64,000 nucleotides of DNA from Chrysogorgia sp. JL179-B06 (GCA_035772405.1 JAYKKM010000452.1:166001-230000); one strand, 5' to 3'; positions 1-8,493 are shown, counted from the first letter of the stretch. Numbers and translations: made by a program. The notes: a model not told the origin generated them from the letters alone.

Positions 1-431
1 ACCACTTTCAATGTTATGGAATTAATAAATGACACCAATCTGCAGTACTACTGTAGCCTGGGACAACTATAGCAACCTTTATATACACATCCCGTTTCTT
101 AAATACTTGCTTATATGAAGAAGCCTTGCATACAGATGTATACTTAACCATACCGCCCATTACCCCTTCACTATAATAACTGCAATTGATCTTAGCATTA
201 TCATTCAAGCTCTCAAACTTTTCCAGGTCTTCTTTATAAGCCTTCAGAAATACCTTTCCCTTTAATTTTTTGCAATTCTTCATTGCAATGTAGAATAATG
301 TCTTCATTGCATTTTTTCTCCAATGTCTCTACCATCCCAATAGTTCCTAGTGTTAGATTTTCAAGACTCCCTCCATGTATTACACTATACTGTGCTTTCA
401 CTTTCACCTGCACTGCCTCGATTGACTGCAA
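1..431 (-). pseudogene. Degenerate coding fragment, unknown
   Basis: Two overlapping minus-strand open frames (431-234 and 307-14) read like one protein broken by a frameshift in the shared region, where both carry a Lys-rich LKGK/IKGKG stretch. The upstream frame has no ATG and is preceded on the minus strand by a possible acceptor (…cgttgcag), so it could be an exon. The downstream frame runs off the window edge. I recognise no domain. It could be a host exon or a transposon remnant; base composition is less AT-extreme than the block starting near 1470. Confidence 0.3.
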
Positions 432-1469
432 CGAGTGAATCCAGTAATGACGTCAAAGCAGGCAAACAACAGGTACACATCGCCTCCTCACTACAGCCTT
501 CTTGCTTAACCCGAACCCTTCTTCCATATACTGTACCATTCTACCTGATCCTGCCTAATGCCATCTACCAGTTCTTCTCTAATCTATTCTACCTCTTCAA
601 CCTCATTCACCAGTTTGGCTACCTGCATCATGTGGTTATTATATTATAAATATTTAGATAATATTTGTCTTCACAATTATAAATATTGACATCAACAAGA
701 CTATATGTTAAAATACAGCGCAACTGCGCAGACATGGAACGACAAGAACAACGTGAAATTACACACAAAAAGTGAACATTTATAGAGTTTTATAATCTGA
801 GGAATAAGGATGAATCTGCATAAATATTATTATAGTTTTAAGTCGCTATTTCTTACCTTTTCATCCAATCTCTTAAGTTTCTAAATTGTCGCCTGCACCT
901 TCTTATTCCTGTCTTCAACGGCGAGCCAATTTATACCTCTACTGCCTCACACTGTATATTCTCCCGCGACATTGAAGTGCTTGTAATTTGATGCCTTCGA
1001 AAATGGCAGATTTTAAGACTTCGTGGGACTTCGATCCCAAAACAAAAAACATACGTTCTTAAAAGAACATCATGACTTCTCAAATAACCAACAAAAAACA
1101 CGACAAGAGCTTTAACAAAACATTTAATACAAGACAAACATGTTCAAGTTACAATGAGTTTGACCGAACGACGCCATTTGCGTAAAAAGCCTTGAAAGAC
1201 GAAGCAAACCGAAGCAAAATAACCAGCGTAACCATGGCAATATTGGTATCAAATTGATCCCTGTGATATCCCCTTTCAACCCCCCTAGATCTAGTATTTT
1301 TACAGAAAAACCCTAATTGTCTAGGGCCAGAAAGAAGTGAGGTAATCTTCAAACAATAAATTCGTTACCAATCTTCCGAAATTTTCGCACGGCCATTCTG
1401 AAAATGTTGGACACATGTTACTGGCGATTTCGCGCGCATTTTTGACAGGCGTGACTGTTTGCGTATACC
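432..1469. other. No supported gene
   Basis: Ordinary moderately AT-rich DNA. Several 60-100 codon frames occur on both strands but none shows a domain, good start context or splice signals. The region ends at a visible change in composition: 1380-1470 is relatively GC-rich (…cgcgcgcatttttgacaggcg…), whereas everything from about 1475 onward is strongly AT-rich. Confidence 0.5.
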
Positions 1470-1699
1470 CTATTATTAATTTCTTCAGGTATAAAATTCT
1501 TATAGGTTATGATAAATGAAAAAAAACATTCATCACCTACAATATTTTTAGTTGTTTGAGGATAACAAACTTGTAAAACTTCTAAAAAACATTCATTGTT
1601 CAAAGCATCAATGGGTTGTGCAATTTTCATTTCAAAAACATTAATCAAATTCTTTTGAAGTCCTCTTGATATTGAATTACTAGCAATGTGTAAATTCAT
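1418..1699 (-). pseudogene. N-terminal part of a possible minor-capsid (penton-like) protein
   Basis: Ninety-three codons on the minus strand. The first ~75 residues (…INVFEMKIAQPIDALNN…, then VCYPQTTKNI) have the rhythm of the N-terminal strand of Polinton/adintovirus penton-type proteins: an 'SN' start, an F-x-h-x-h strand, a 'PID' turn and a 'YP…NI' strand. This is resemblance by eye only. The last ~18 codons lie in GC-richer host-like DNA, so the gene seems cut by the insertion or deletion boundary near 1470. Its ATG overlaps the integrase TGA (ATGA), and a run of nine A directly precedes it, so expression by reinitiation or by -1 frameshift from the integrase frame is possible. Confidence 0.35.
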
Positions 1700-2610
1700 T
1701 TTTTTTTAAAAACTTGTAATTCAGCACGATAAAAAATTCCTTTAATTTCTTCACGTTGTTCGTCTTCTAATTGATATGTAACGGGATCGGTGATAAATAC
1801 TTTTTTAATAAAAAATATCTCATTTGTCCATCGTCGAAGACTGCTTTTTTCAAAAATATTATTTTTTACTCTCGCAATACGTACACGAGTACCTTCTTGT
1901 ATCAGATCTTGAGTGGGAATAGGATAATTTAAATGATCACGTACTATTTTATTTTTTACTTTACGTATTTTTCCTTTTTTTTCTTCGCGATAAATTTCAA
2001 AAGGTGTTGCACCAGCTAATGCTTTATATGGCGAATTATTATAACGATTAACAATAAGGGGTAAATACTGAATATAGTCAAATTCTCCAGTCATTGTTAA
2101 AACACGACGAACCATTGTTTTTAAAGTTCCAATTACACGTTCCACATGGGATGCTTTTATTTCTCTATTATACGTATGAAATACTTCAAAATTATATTTT
2201 TTACTTAATTTCGTACGTATATCTTGAAATTCTGTTCCTTCATCACTTTGAATTTTAAGAGGGGCTATTCCTTCTTCAATAAGAATAATTTCAAATTTAT
2301 TTTTAACATTATTAGACGTTTTCTTTTTTATTAATTTTACCCAACAAAATCTTGAAAAAATATCAATACACACCAACCAATAACGATATTGATTATTATA
2401 TCGGGCTAAATCTTTATTTTCAGCTAAATCAATTTCCCATTGTTCATTATTTTTATTAACAGCATATTTCAAACGTCTATATTTTTTTTTACTACTACTA
2501 TGTAATCTATAATTAGAATAATCCTCATCAGTTAATGTCTCTCCTTTTAATAATCTTGAAGCTTTTTCAATAAAGTCAGCAGAAAATTTAGTTTTTTTCT
2601 TTTTACTCAT
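1696..2610 (-). CDS. Polinton-type retroviral-like (rve) integrase
   Basis: A 304-residue protein, full length for a Polinton/adintovirus integrase without chromodomain. The rve core spans about residues 55-215. The candidate catalytic triad is D61 (in QWEIDLAE), D123 (in QSDEGTEF) and E157 (in KASHVERVIGTLK), with 33 residues between the second Asp and the Glu, as in DDE integrases. A basic N-terminus (MSKKKK) precedes the core and a basic C-terminal domain of about 85 residues follows. Its role would be insertion of element DNA into the host chromosome. The ATG lies 2 nt after the stop of the 2613-3506 gene and the stop overlaps the ATG of 1418-1699, so the three look co-transcribed. The frame itself has no breaks. 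Family assignment to rve is firm; Polinton-type rather than LTR-type rests on the short single-gene form and viral context. Confidence 0.85.
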   Translation of the reverse strand: MSKKKKTKFSADFIEKASRLLKGETLTDEDYSNYRLHSSSKKKYRRLKYAVNKNNEQWEIDLAENKDLARYNNQYRYWLVCIDIFSRFCWVKLIKKKTSNNVKNKFEIILIEEGIAPLKIQSDEGTEFQDIRTKLSKKYNFEVFHTYNREIKASHVERVIGTLKTMVRRVLTMTGEFDYIQYLPLIVNRYNNSPYKALAGATPFEIYREEKKGKIRKVKNKIVRDHLNYPIPTQDLIQEGTRVRIARVKNNIFEKSSLRRWTNEIFFIKKVFITDPVTYQLEDEQREEIKGIFYRAELQVFKKK

Positions 2611-2612
2611 TT

Positions 2613-3506
2613 CTATAATAAAGAAATAAAATTAATATAATATTCTTCAAGTTCATCAACGAGTTCTTTGTCGCGTAATATCCCCATAAAATCAACTTCT
2701 ATATTTTTACAGGCTAACTCTTTATTTATAGTATTACCGTACAAACAGAATGTATCTTGTATATTTTTACAACATCTAAAACGATAATAAAAAATTTCTG
2801 AAATTACTGATGGACTTAAACGGTGACAAATCTCATCATCATCACTTTCTACTTTTATTTTCTTAATCTTTTCGTTGTCGTCGTCATCGTCGACGTCGTC
2901 GTCAAAATTGAGTGTGGGTTTCTTTTTCTTCAATACTCGTTTTTTGACTGGGGTAGATTGGGATTTATGACCTGTTGCATGATTATACTTTCTTAGGGCA
3001 ATAATATATTCATCCAAGGAATCTTTCTTTTTTATATGAAAACTACCCCAATCATCAGACCATACGATTTCACTTGGCGTTGCGTTGTTGTTGTTGTTGC
3101 TGGTTGTCGGTGTTGGATCATCGTCAAATTCCATTGCATCGGCTAATTCGTTATCTTGATGTTGATAACAAATTTCCAAACCACCCCACGCATCTGTACG
3201 AACAACCAAACGGCATGTTTGCTTTTTCCAATTTTCAAATCTTACCACTTCAAAAAATATCTGCACCAATTTCTCTTGAATGCTAATCTTATTAAGAACA
3301 TTCAACAATGAGGGAATATGATCATTTTTCACTTCAACAGCGCTATTGTATGTGTACTTGTCACATCTTTTATTTGTAGGATATACTTTTGCGAGAATAG
3401 CATTACCGTTGATTTTTTTTAGTGCAATTATTTTTGCAGACAAATCTGTATACGATTGCATTTTATAAAAATGATCATATTGTTGTCGTGCAAAAAGTTC
3501 CACCAT
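2613..3506 (-). CDS. Uncharacterised 297-residue protein with Asn and acidic linkers
   Basis: Intact 297-codon frame, first gene of the apparent 3506-1418 transcription unit; a TATA box lies about 60 nt upstream and the integrase ATG follows its stop after 2 nt. The N-terminal ~120 residues are a mixed alpha/beta-looking domain containing WKKQTCRLVVRTDAWGG. A low-complexity linker has a five-Asn run near residue 140, a basic patch (KKRVLKKKKP) near 195 and an acidic run (DDDVDDDDD) near 205. A C-terminal ~70-residue domain carries two Cys pairs. I recognise no family. Tight coupling to the integrase suggests a partner in integration or DNA handling, but that is only context. Confidence 0.6.
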   Translation of the reverse strand: MVELFARQQYDHFYKMQSYTDLSAKIIALKKINGNAILAKVYPTNKRCDKYTYNSAVEVKNDHIPSLLNVLNKISIQEKLVQIFFEVVRFENWKKQTCRLVVRTDAWGGLEICYQHQDNELADAMEFDDDPTPTTSNNNNNATPSEIVWSDDWGSFHIKKKDSLDEYIIALRKYNHATGHKSQSTPVKKRVLKKKKPTLNFDDDVDDDDDNEKIKKIKVESDDDEICHRLSPSVISEIFYYRFRCCKNIQDTFCLYGNTINKELACKNIEVDFMGILRDKELVDELEEYYINFISLL

Positions 3507-3564
3507 CTCTGAATCTGTTACCGAGTGAAGGGTAAATGATGAATCACTGTAGGGACAGCGTTTA

Positions 3565-3574
3565 TTTTATACCC
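3565..3574 (-). promoter_or_regulatory. TATA box GGGTATAAAA for the 3506 gene unit
   Basis: On the minus strand GGGTATAAAA lies about 60 nt before the ATG at 3506, a normal TATA-to-start spacing once a short leader is allowed. The identical 10-mer stands at 10014-10023 upstream of the Rep-like gene, also minus strand, which suggests a shared promoter type. Confidence 0.5.
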
Positions 3575-3613
3575 TCCTCACAATTAAAAAAAATTTCCAT
3601 CAAAAAAATTTTA

Positions 3614-4174
3614 TTACACTAATAACATGTATAATTGATTACAACATTTGATATCGAATAAACTACAGTGTTTGCGTTGCATAACTCCTAAAATTTTACA
3701 TAACTTTTTATGTTGTTTTTGTGTTTTTATTTTACATTCTATTTTCTTTTCTAGAAATGCAACAAGTGCTTTCCCTATTCTTCCATTTCCATCGGAAAAA
3801 GGATGAATGGTTTCAAAAATATAATAAATCAAAACTGATATATTTTTTCTTTGATAGTTTTTTACGTAAAATTCATCTAAATGTTCCATATATTGTTGAA
3901 TATATAAGGGATCAACCCCCTCATGAAATCCAACAAATCTTTTTTTTTGACTGTAATGTCCAGCATTCGTTAAATGGACCATAGCTATTTCATGAATAGT
4001 TTTACAACATTCACTTATTTTCCATTTTTCATTTTTTTCCATATAAAATTTTCGAAGGGCAAAACAAAATCTCCCACATCTCATCCAAAATTCTTTTTCA
4101 TGTTCTTCGTCTTCTTCCATTCGTATAACATCATATGCAAACACTTTAAATTTTATACAATCTTTTAATTCCAT
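3614..4174 (-). CDS. Fic-domain protein (putative AMPylase or related nucleotidyl transferase)
   Basis: A 186-residue protein with the Fic signature HPFSDGNGRIGK at residues 124-135; His124 would be the catalytic base, with Asp/Asn and the glycines forming the phosphate-binding nest. Upstream helices (…IHEIAMVHLTNAGHYS…) match the usual position of the Fic N-terminal helices and beta-flap. The canonical final Arg of the motif is Lys here. I see no clear (S/T)xxxE(G/N) inhibitory helix, so if active it may be unrestrained or inhibited in trans by a neighbour. The only ATG in frame is 4174; an upstream GTG exists but ATG fits the eukaryotic setting. The stop overlaps AATAAA on the same strand. 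Fic enzymes modify host proteins with AMP or related groups; target unknown. Confidence 0.8.
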   Translation of the reverse strand: MELKDCIKFKVFAYDVIRMEEDEEHEKEFWMRCGRFCFALRKFYMEKNEKWKISECCKTIHEIAMVHLTNAGHYSQKKRFVGFHEGVDPLYIQQYMEHLDEFYVKNYQRKNISVLIYYIFETIHPFSDGNGRIGKALVAFLEKKIECKIKTQKQHKKLCKILGVMQRKHCSLFDIKCCNQLYMLLV

Positions 4175-4179
4175 TTTTT

Positions 4180-4449
4180 CTACATACACGTTTGTTCCCT
4201 AATACTTTTATAAAAAATATCCCAATTAACATTCGATTCAGTCATTTCATACATAGGATTGTATGCAGCTAAATCATAATTCAATGTTGTTTTTATATAC
4301 TTTTTTATCATATAAAATAATTCTATTACATCTTCCTCAAGCATTATTACATTTGCAAATATTTTCTCTTTACACTTAAATTCACCTATAATCCCCCCAT
4401 AATCTCGCTTAAACAACCACAGAATGATTAACTTGGGTGTGATTTTCAT
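4180..4449 (-). CDS. Uncharacterised small protein preceding Fic
   Basis: Eighty-nine codons ending 5 nt before the Fic ATG. The first ~13 codons overlap the end of the 5350-4409 frame in a different frame. A later in-frame ATG at the sequence MLEEDVIELF would give a cleaner start outside the overlap. No domain recognised. It may be a real small gene co-transcribed with Fic (a candidate antitoxin-like regulator by position only), or it may be the displaced C-terminus of the upstream gene after a frameshift, since it begins exactly where that frame ends. Confidence 0.35.
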   Translation of the reverse strand: MKITPKLIILWLFKRDYGGIIGEFKCKEKIFANVIMLEEDVIELFYMIKKYIKTTLNYDLAAYNPMYEMTESNVNWDIFYKSIREQTCM

Positions 4450-5350
4450 TTAAAACATAATTACTTTTGTTTAAAATACTTAATTTCAAAGGATCAAACT
4501 CAAAAAAATAACTTTGACTCTTACAATTTTTATGCCGACATTTATCAAGGGATACTTTACCCTTTTTTATATAATGTATAAAATCCCAAAAAACATATCT
4601 AATATTTTGTTCAGAAAGACCTTTTTTTTGTCTATTGAATAAACTTCCTATAGGGTTATGTTCACGACAATAAAATATAAAACATGAAGTGAACATGATA
4701 AGATTTTTAATTGAACTACAATAAGCATAAGAATTGAAAATACTAGGTGCTACCATTAACAAATAAATATTTAAAAAAAGAGCAAAATCACCTTTCTGGC
4801 TTTGTATGTACTTAAATTTGCTTACTAAACTTTCTTTTCCAAAACCCAGGGTATAAGATAAGTATTTTCTTTCAAAGGTTAGATTTTGTACAAAATATGT
4901 ATAATGATACTTATCATTGGTTTTTAAACATTGAAATAAATCTGAGTCGTCGATTTCAAGGGGTAATACAACAAATAATTATTTAAAACAATCGGGGAAT
5001 GAAAAAAAACTACAGCATAACGTGTCTGATTCAACTAGTATAGTACGTTGTTCAAGCCATGATCTCTTCAAGGAATATTTTCTTTGACTTGCTTGTAAAT
5101 TCGGGATCATATAAGAGAAACGATCTTTTAGAATAAAATAGGATTCCATTCCACGGTTTCCCTTGATTTTTTTCATATTGACTGTATAGCTTTCTTCACC
5201 TGGGTGAATGTTTTCACATTTCATCCTGGGACATGTGATATATTTTCCACGATAATAATCAAATAATCCACATAACCAAAATAAATATCCAATTTCTCCT
5301 TGGTTAAAATATTGAAAATAAAGAACAACTCTTAAAATTGTTTCAATCAT
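4409..5350 (-). pseudogene. Uncharacterised ~313-codon frame interrupted by one in-frame TAA
   Basis: Reading from the ATG at 5350, the frame stays open for 123 codons, meets TAA at 4981-4979, then continues open in the same frame for a further ~189 codons to 4409. Composition and residue use are alike on both sides, so this is best read as one gene with a single nonsense change; readthrough or two genes are alternatives. The N-terminal part holds a CPRMKCENIHPGE segment; the C-terminal part holds CREH and DKCRHKNC clusters, possibly metal-binding. No known family recognised. A TATA box (5388-5381) sits about 35 nt upstream of the start. Confidence 0.5.
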
Positions 5351-5380
5351 AATGCTGTGATTTTGAAATATTTTTTACTC

Positions 5381-5388
5381 TTTATATA
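5381..5388 (-). promoter_or_regulatory. TATA box (TATATAAA) of the 5350 gene
   Basis: TATATAAA on the minus strand about 32-38 nt before the ATG at 5350, in the 139-bp divergent gap between that gene and the plus-strand gene starting at 5490. Confidence 0.45.
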
Positions 5389-5489
5389 GCTTTTTTCAAA
5401 TTCAATAAGCTAAATAAACATTAATCTAAATAAAATAAAAAACATTGTGTTTTCTGGTTCATTCTTCAGTTGAATCTCATGCAAGCAAT

Positions 5490-5744
5490 ATGTCAAAACC
5501 AAAACAGTATGATCTTCACTATCTTAAAGAAAATTGTCGAAATCAAATATTTATTGTACGTAAATGTGCACAAATCCTAAATCCATGCTTTCTTATGAAT
5601 CGATTATATATAAATTTGGAAGTTATGGAGTATGCAGAAAATAAAAAGCTTAATTATAAACAATATATAACAACACATGTGGCAGGAGATTGTGGTATAC
5701 ATAATTTCATAGATCAAAAAGTGTATATAAATTCTTTTTTTTAA
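5490..5744 (+). CDS. Small paralogous-family protein (member 1)
   Basis: Eighty-four residues from the ATG of MSKPKQYD. The segment HYLKENCRNQIFIVRKCAQI followed by LYINLEVME aligns by eye with the shared core seen in the genes at 7137, 7649, 9086 and 10157: a 'Y/F-L-x3-(N/P)' start, an aromatic-rich strand ending in V-x-x-C, then a Y-x-L-x-L-x-V strand. This is the most divergent and shortest member. The stop codon overlaps an AATAAA polyA signal. Function unknown; no signal peptide or membrane span. Confidence 0.6.
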   Translation: MSKPKQYDLHYLKENCRNQIFIVRKCAQILNPCFLMNRLYINLEVMEYAENKKLNYKQYITTHVAGDCGIHNFIDQKVYINSFF

Positions 5745-5792
5745 ATAAAAAACGCTTTTTCTCGATTTATTGAACTGTTTTATTTCAAATAT

Positions 5793-6445
5793 TTAATTCA
5801 TTAAAATTATTACATAATCCCCACAACAATTTAAATATACATGTTGTTGCAACATAGATTTATCAAAATGTATTTTATTTATTAATGTTACAATATAATT
5901 TCCATTACTGGTACCATAAATCACATTAAGTACAGATAATATATTTTCATCTTTAATAAGAACTAAATAAAGCTCTTGCCCATCAAAATTTTCACGAAAA
6001 TGATATTTTACTAATCTAAATCTTGAATCCTTACATTTACCATACAAAAACGTTTTTGAATAACATGGGATATTATTTATCTCAAAACAATCAAGAGTCG
6101 AAATTAACGTGGGTAATCTCGGTTCTCTATAAAAAAACACTACATGTTTTCCTACTAACTGATCATAAAATGACATAGTCCAGCTAAAACCGGTTATTAA
6201 AAATCTATAATATCTTTTTCCACCATATCGTTTCCGAAATATAGATTGCTCATTTTTATCTTCCACATAAATGTTAAAATATTTATAATCATAATCAGCA
6301 CATCTAAACTGATAGGGATGCTTCTCCATTCCAAAAAATAAAACGTTGAATCGCGTGTTTTTTCTATCTCAAACAATTCAGCATGTAATAAATATTGAAT
6401 GTTGGGGTAAAGAATTTCATCAAAATCACGCTCTCGTACAGCCAT
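5793..6445 (-). pseudogene. Uncharacterised gene split over two frames
   Basis: The start (MAVRERDFDEILYPNIQYLL…) is at 6445 and this frame is open to 6197. A second frame covers 6329-5793 and carries the rest (…KRYYRFLITGF… to …YLNCCGDYVIILMN). The second frame is reached by a -1 shift, and a T TTT TTG heptamer sits in the correct phase shortly before 6329, so this may be programmed frameshifting, an indel or a read error. Part of the second half (GQELYLVLIKDENILSVL) faintly recalls the small paralogue core. An AATAAA lies about 8 nt after the stop. Function unknown. Confidence 0.45.
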
Positions 6446-6476
6446 TTAAATCTTTTTAAAAAAAACGTCTTTTCTT

Positions 6477-6692
6477 CTATTCGTCGTAACCTATTTCCAC
6501 TGAAACATTCACTGTATATTTCCACCGTATATTTAACTTGTTTAACACCCAACGTTTAAAACTGTTTAGTCTTGAAAGTTTTAATTCATCTGGATGAATC
6601 GGACACGGGTGTTTGTTAATACATCTTCCACAAGGATGTTTGTTATAATATAATCTATTATATCGTTCATCTGCTGTTTCTTTACGTTCCAT
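6477..6692 (-). CDS. Small Cys-rich protein A of a tandem pair
   Basis: A 71-residue protein. Residues ~10-32 read RYNRLYYNKHPCGRC followed by INKHPCPIH, giving four Cys/His ligand candidates for one zinc site, then a basic Lys/Arg/Trp helix (FKRWVLNKL). The next gene upstream on the same strand (6958-6779) has the same plan, so the two are tandem duplicates. A TATA-like run (TTTATATATT) lies directly before the ATG. Function unknown; a small zinc-binding nucleic-acid or protein adaptor is possible. Confidence 0.6.
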   Translation of the reverse strand: MERKETADERYNRLYYNKHPCGRCINKHPCPIHPDELKLSRLNSFKRWVLNKLNIRWKYTVNVSVEIGYDE

Positions 6693-6778
6693 TGTCTAAC
6701 AAATATATAAACAATTATTTTTTGTACTCTTATTTATACTGTTTCTTTTTTTTATGGGATTTTTCTTCTTTAAATCTT

Positions 6779-6958
6779 TTAACACCATATCTTCTTTAAC
6801 AACCATCTCTTTAATCTACAACAACGTTGTTTTTTTTTTGTATCTTTCCACGGTGTATAATTCGCACACACTTCCCCACACATATTTCCGTTAAGACATT
6901 GTCCACAGGGATATTTTGAATAGAATAATCTATTATATCGTGCATCCACGGTTTCCAT
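6779..6958 (-). CDS. Small Cys-rich protein B of a tandem pair
   Basis: Fifty-nine codons from ATG 6958 to TAA 6781-6779. The N-terminus (METVDARYNRLFYSKYPCGQC) matches the 6692 protein at RYNRL-aromatic-Y-x-K-x-P-C-G-x-C-x-N, and both end in a basic Trp-containing helix (LKRWLLKKIW here). It has additional Cys (MCGEVC, and a CC pair), so the metal site may differ. It faces the plus-strand gene at 7137 across a 178-bp divergent gap. Confidence 0.6.
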   Translation of the reverse strand: METVDARYNRLFYSKYPCGQCLNGNMCGEVCANYTPWKDTKKKQRCCRLKRWLLKKIWC

Positions 6959-7096
6959 GATATTTTTGTAAAAACCCTTTTATTACATTTTTATTTATAT
7001 CCTACTAAAATTTCTTTTTTATTTTTATTTTATTTTAGAATATCTGACTTTTTTAATTTTAATTTTTCTTTTTATATTTTTTTTTATAAAAAATGA

Positions 7097-7104
7097 TATA
7101 TAAA
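7097..7104 (+). promoter_or_regulatory. TATA box (TATATAAA) for the 7137 gene
   Basis: TATATAAA followed by CGCG, ending 33 nt before the first ATG at 7137, inside a 178-bp poly-T/A-rich divergent gap. The small spacing implies a very short 5' leader. Confidence 0.45.
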
Positions 7105-7136
7105 CGCGTTACCCCCATGTGGCACGTTATTTGTGA

Positions 7137-7565
7137 ATGATGTCGAATTCACATGTACGCTATCGTGATTGTGATGAACATAACGGTAGAAGTTATCAAA
7201 GAATAATTGCTGATGACTTTAACCCCTGCAAAATTGAAGATGAAAGTAACTATTATCCAAGTCGTTTTCTAGCAAAAGAATTACACCACTTTACCTATGT
7301 TGTAAAGAAATGTCAACCTACGGTATTATGCGAATGTATTGAAGATATACCCTATGAAGATATACCCTCAACGCCTCAAACATATTACCTAGCTCTGGCA
7401 GTTAAAAAAAAACATGAATATGAAAATGATGAATGGAATTGTTCATGTCTGGGTGAAAACATAACAACAATTGTTGACTATGATGCTTCTGCTCTTTTAC
7501 AAAAAGAAATTACACTAATAATAGATTCTAATAATTTCATGAAAGCTGTAGCATATACTCAATAA
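7137..7565 (+). CDS. Small paralogous-family protein (member 2)
   Basis: A 142-residue protein; two successive ATGs (7137, 7140) are possible. The family core is FLAKELHHFTYVVKKCQP followed by YYLALAV; compare FLQKHFPNYTYLVEDCKP and YELTLKI in the 7649 protein. An acidic insert (IEDIPYEDIPSTPQ) separates the two core strands. A CSC pair occurs near residue 103. The stop codon lies inside AATAAA (7561-7566). Function unknown. It forms a tandem pair with 7649. Confidence 0.65.
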   Translation: MMSNSHVRYRDCDEHNGRSYQRIIADDFNPCKIEDESNYYPSRFLAKELHHFTYVVKKCQPTVLCECIEDIPYEDIPSTPQTYYLALAVKKKHEYENDEWNCSCLGENITTIVDYDASALLQKEITLIIDSNNFMKAVAYTQ

Positions 7566-7648
7566 AAACTTTTTTTTAAAAAAATTCGTGTTTTTTATTT
7601 ATTATATATATAAGATTACATATTTGATTTAATCATATCTAGAACAAG

Positions 7649-7996
7649 ATGAATCAAGAACAAGATCTCGTGACCTGTGTCAATTATAGGGTTGTAGCAT
7701 ATTATGACTATACTCCTCGTTATTATTCATGTCATTTTCTTCAAAAACATTTTCCTAACTATACATATTTGGTAGAGGATTGTAAACCTGCTATACTATG
7801 TAAAGAATGTAATCCTCCATTTTGTTCTCCACCTCAAGTCTACGAACTAACTCTGAAAATTATTAAACAGGGATTACTTGAAGAGAAGGGAATAACCCTA
7901 AAAACAATTCTTGACACTAAAAGTGATCATCTCTTGTATAAAACAATTAAACTACTAAATGGTAACTCAATAATTCCACAACAAATTAATTTGTAA
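7649..7996 (+). CDS. Small paralogous-family protein (member 3)
   Basis: A 115-residue protein with the clearest family core: FLQKHFPNYTYLVEDCKP, a Cys-rich loop (CKECNPPFCSPP) and VYELTLKIIKQG, followed by a helical C-terminus ending in IIPQQ. The 9086 protein repeats this order, including the terminal IIP motif. No signal peptide or transmembrane segment. Preceded by a TATA-rich leader and followed by AATAAA at 8016. Function unknown. Confidence 0.7.
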   Translation: MNQEQDLVTCVNYRVVAYYDYTPRYYSCHFLQKHFPNYTYLVEDCKPAILCKECNPPFCSPPQVYELTLKIIKQGLLEEKGITLKTILDTKSDHLLYKTIKLLNGNSIIPQQINL

Positions 7997-8088
7997 ACAT
8001 ATTTATTTTTCTTGTAATAAAATTTTACACAAAAATAAAAACTCGATATTCTGTTTCTAACTTTCAAGGTTTTTTTATTTTAAAAACA

Positions 8089-8454
8089 TTACAACGAATA
8101 AAATATTTGTTTCCCTCTACCCCTATGGTCAATGAAATTGTAGGGTTTAATGTTTAATATAGGTGTTGAGTTTGCTAATTTTACATTATCATTATTAATA
8201 TTTATATATTTTCCCTTCAATGATAATAAGAGGGTTTGTAAATTCTCCTCCGGAGCTCCAAACGAGTCTACTATCAGCAATTTGAAATATCGAGGTCCTT
8301 GCCAATCTTTCAGATATAAATAATATCCATATCTTAAACACGAGGGAATCACAGGTTCATAATTTACTAATTGTATGGGTTGAGCTTGATAATAAAATGT
8401 AAGATAAGCATGAGATTCACATTCTCCAAAATCAATCATTGAGCGCAACCACAT
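8089..8454 (-). CDS. Uncharacterised small protein, possible distant family member
   Basis: About 121 residues from the ATG at 8454 (MWLRSMIDFGE). The frame is open further up to a TTG, but a TATA box at 8500-8494 lies inside that extension, so the ATG is the better start. The segment GPRYFKLLIVDSFGAPEENL followed by a leucine-rich helix resembles the Y-x-L-x-L-x-V strand and following helix of the paralogue family, but the first core strand is not obvious. AATAAA is about 13 nt after the stop. Function unknown. Confidence 0.5.
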   Translation of the reverse strand: MWLRSMIDFGECESHAYLTFYYQAQPIQLVNYEPVIPSCLRYGYYLYLKDWQGPRYFKLLIVDSFGAPEENLQTLLLSLKGKYININNDNVKLANSTPILNIKPYNFIDHRGRGKQIFYSL

Positions 8455-8493
8455 GTTTGAAAAATAATAGAAAAAATATATTTGATGCCCTGC

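Noticed and set aside
350..649. 99-codon plus-strand frame near the left edge
   Set aside because: No recognised domain and no regulatory context; overlaps the opposite-strand fragment only at its edge.
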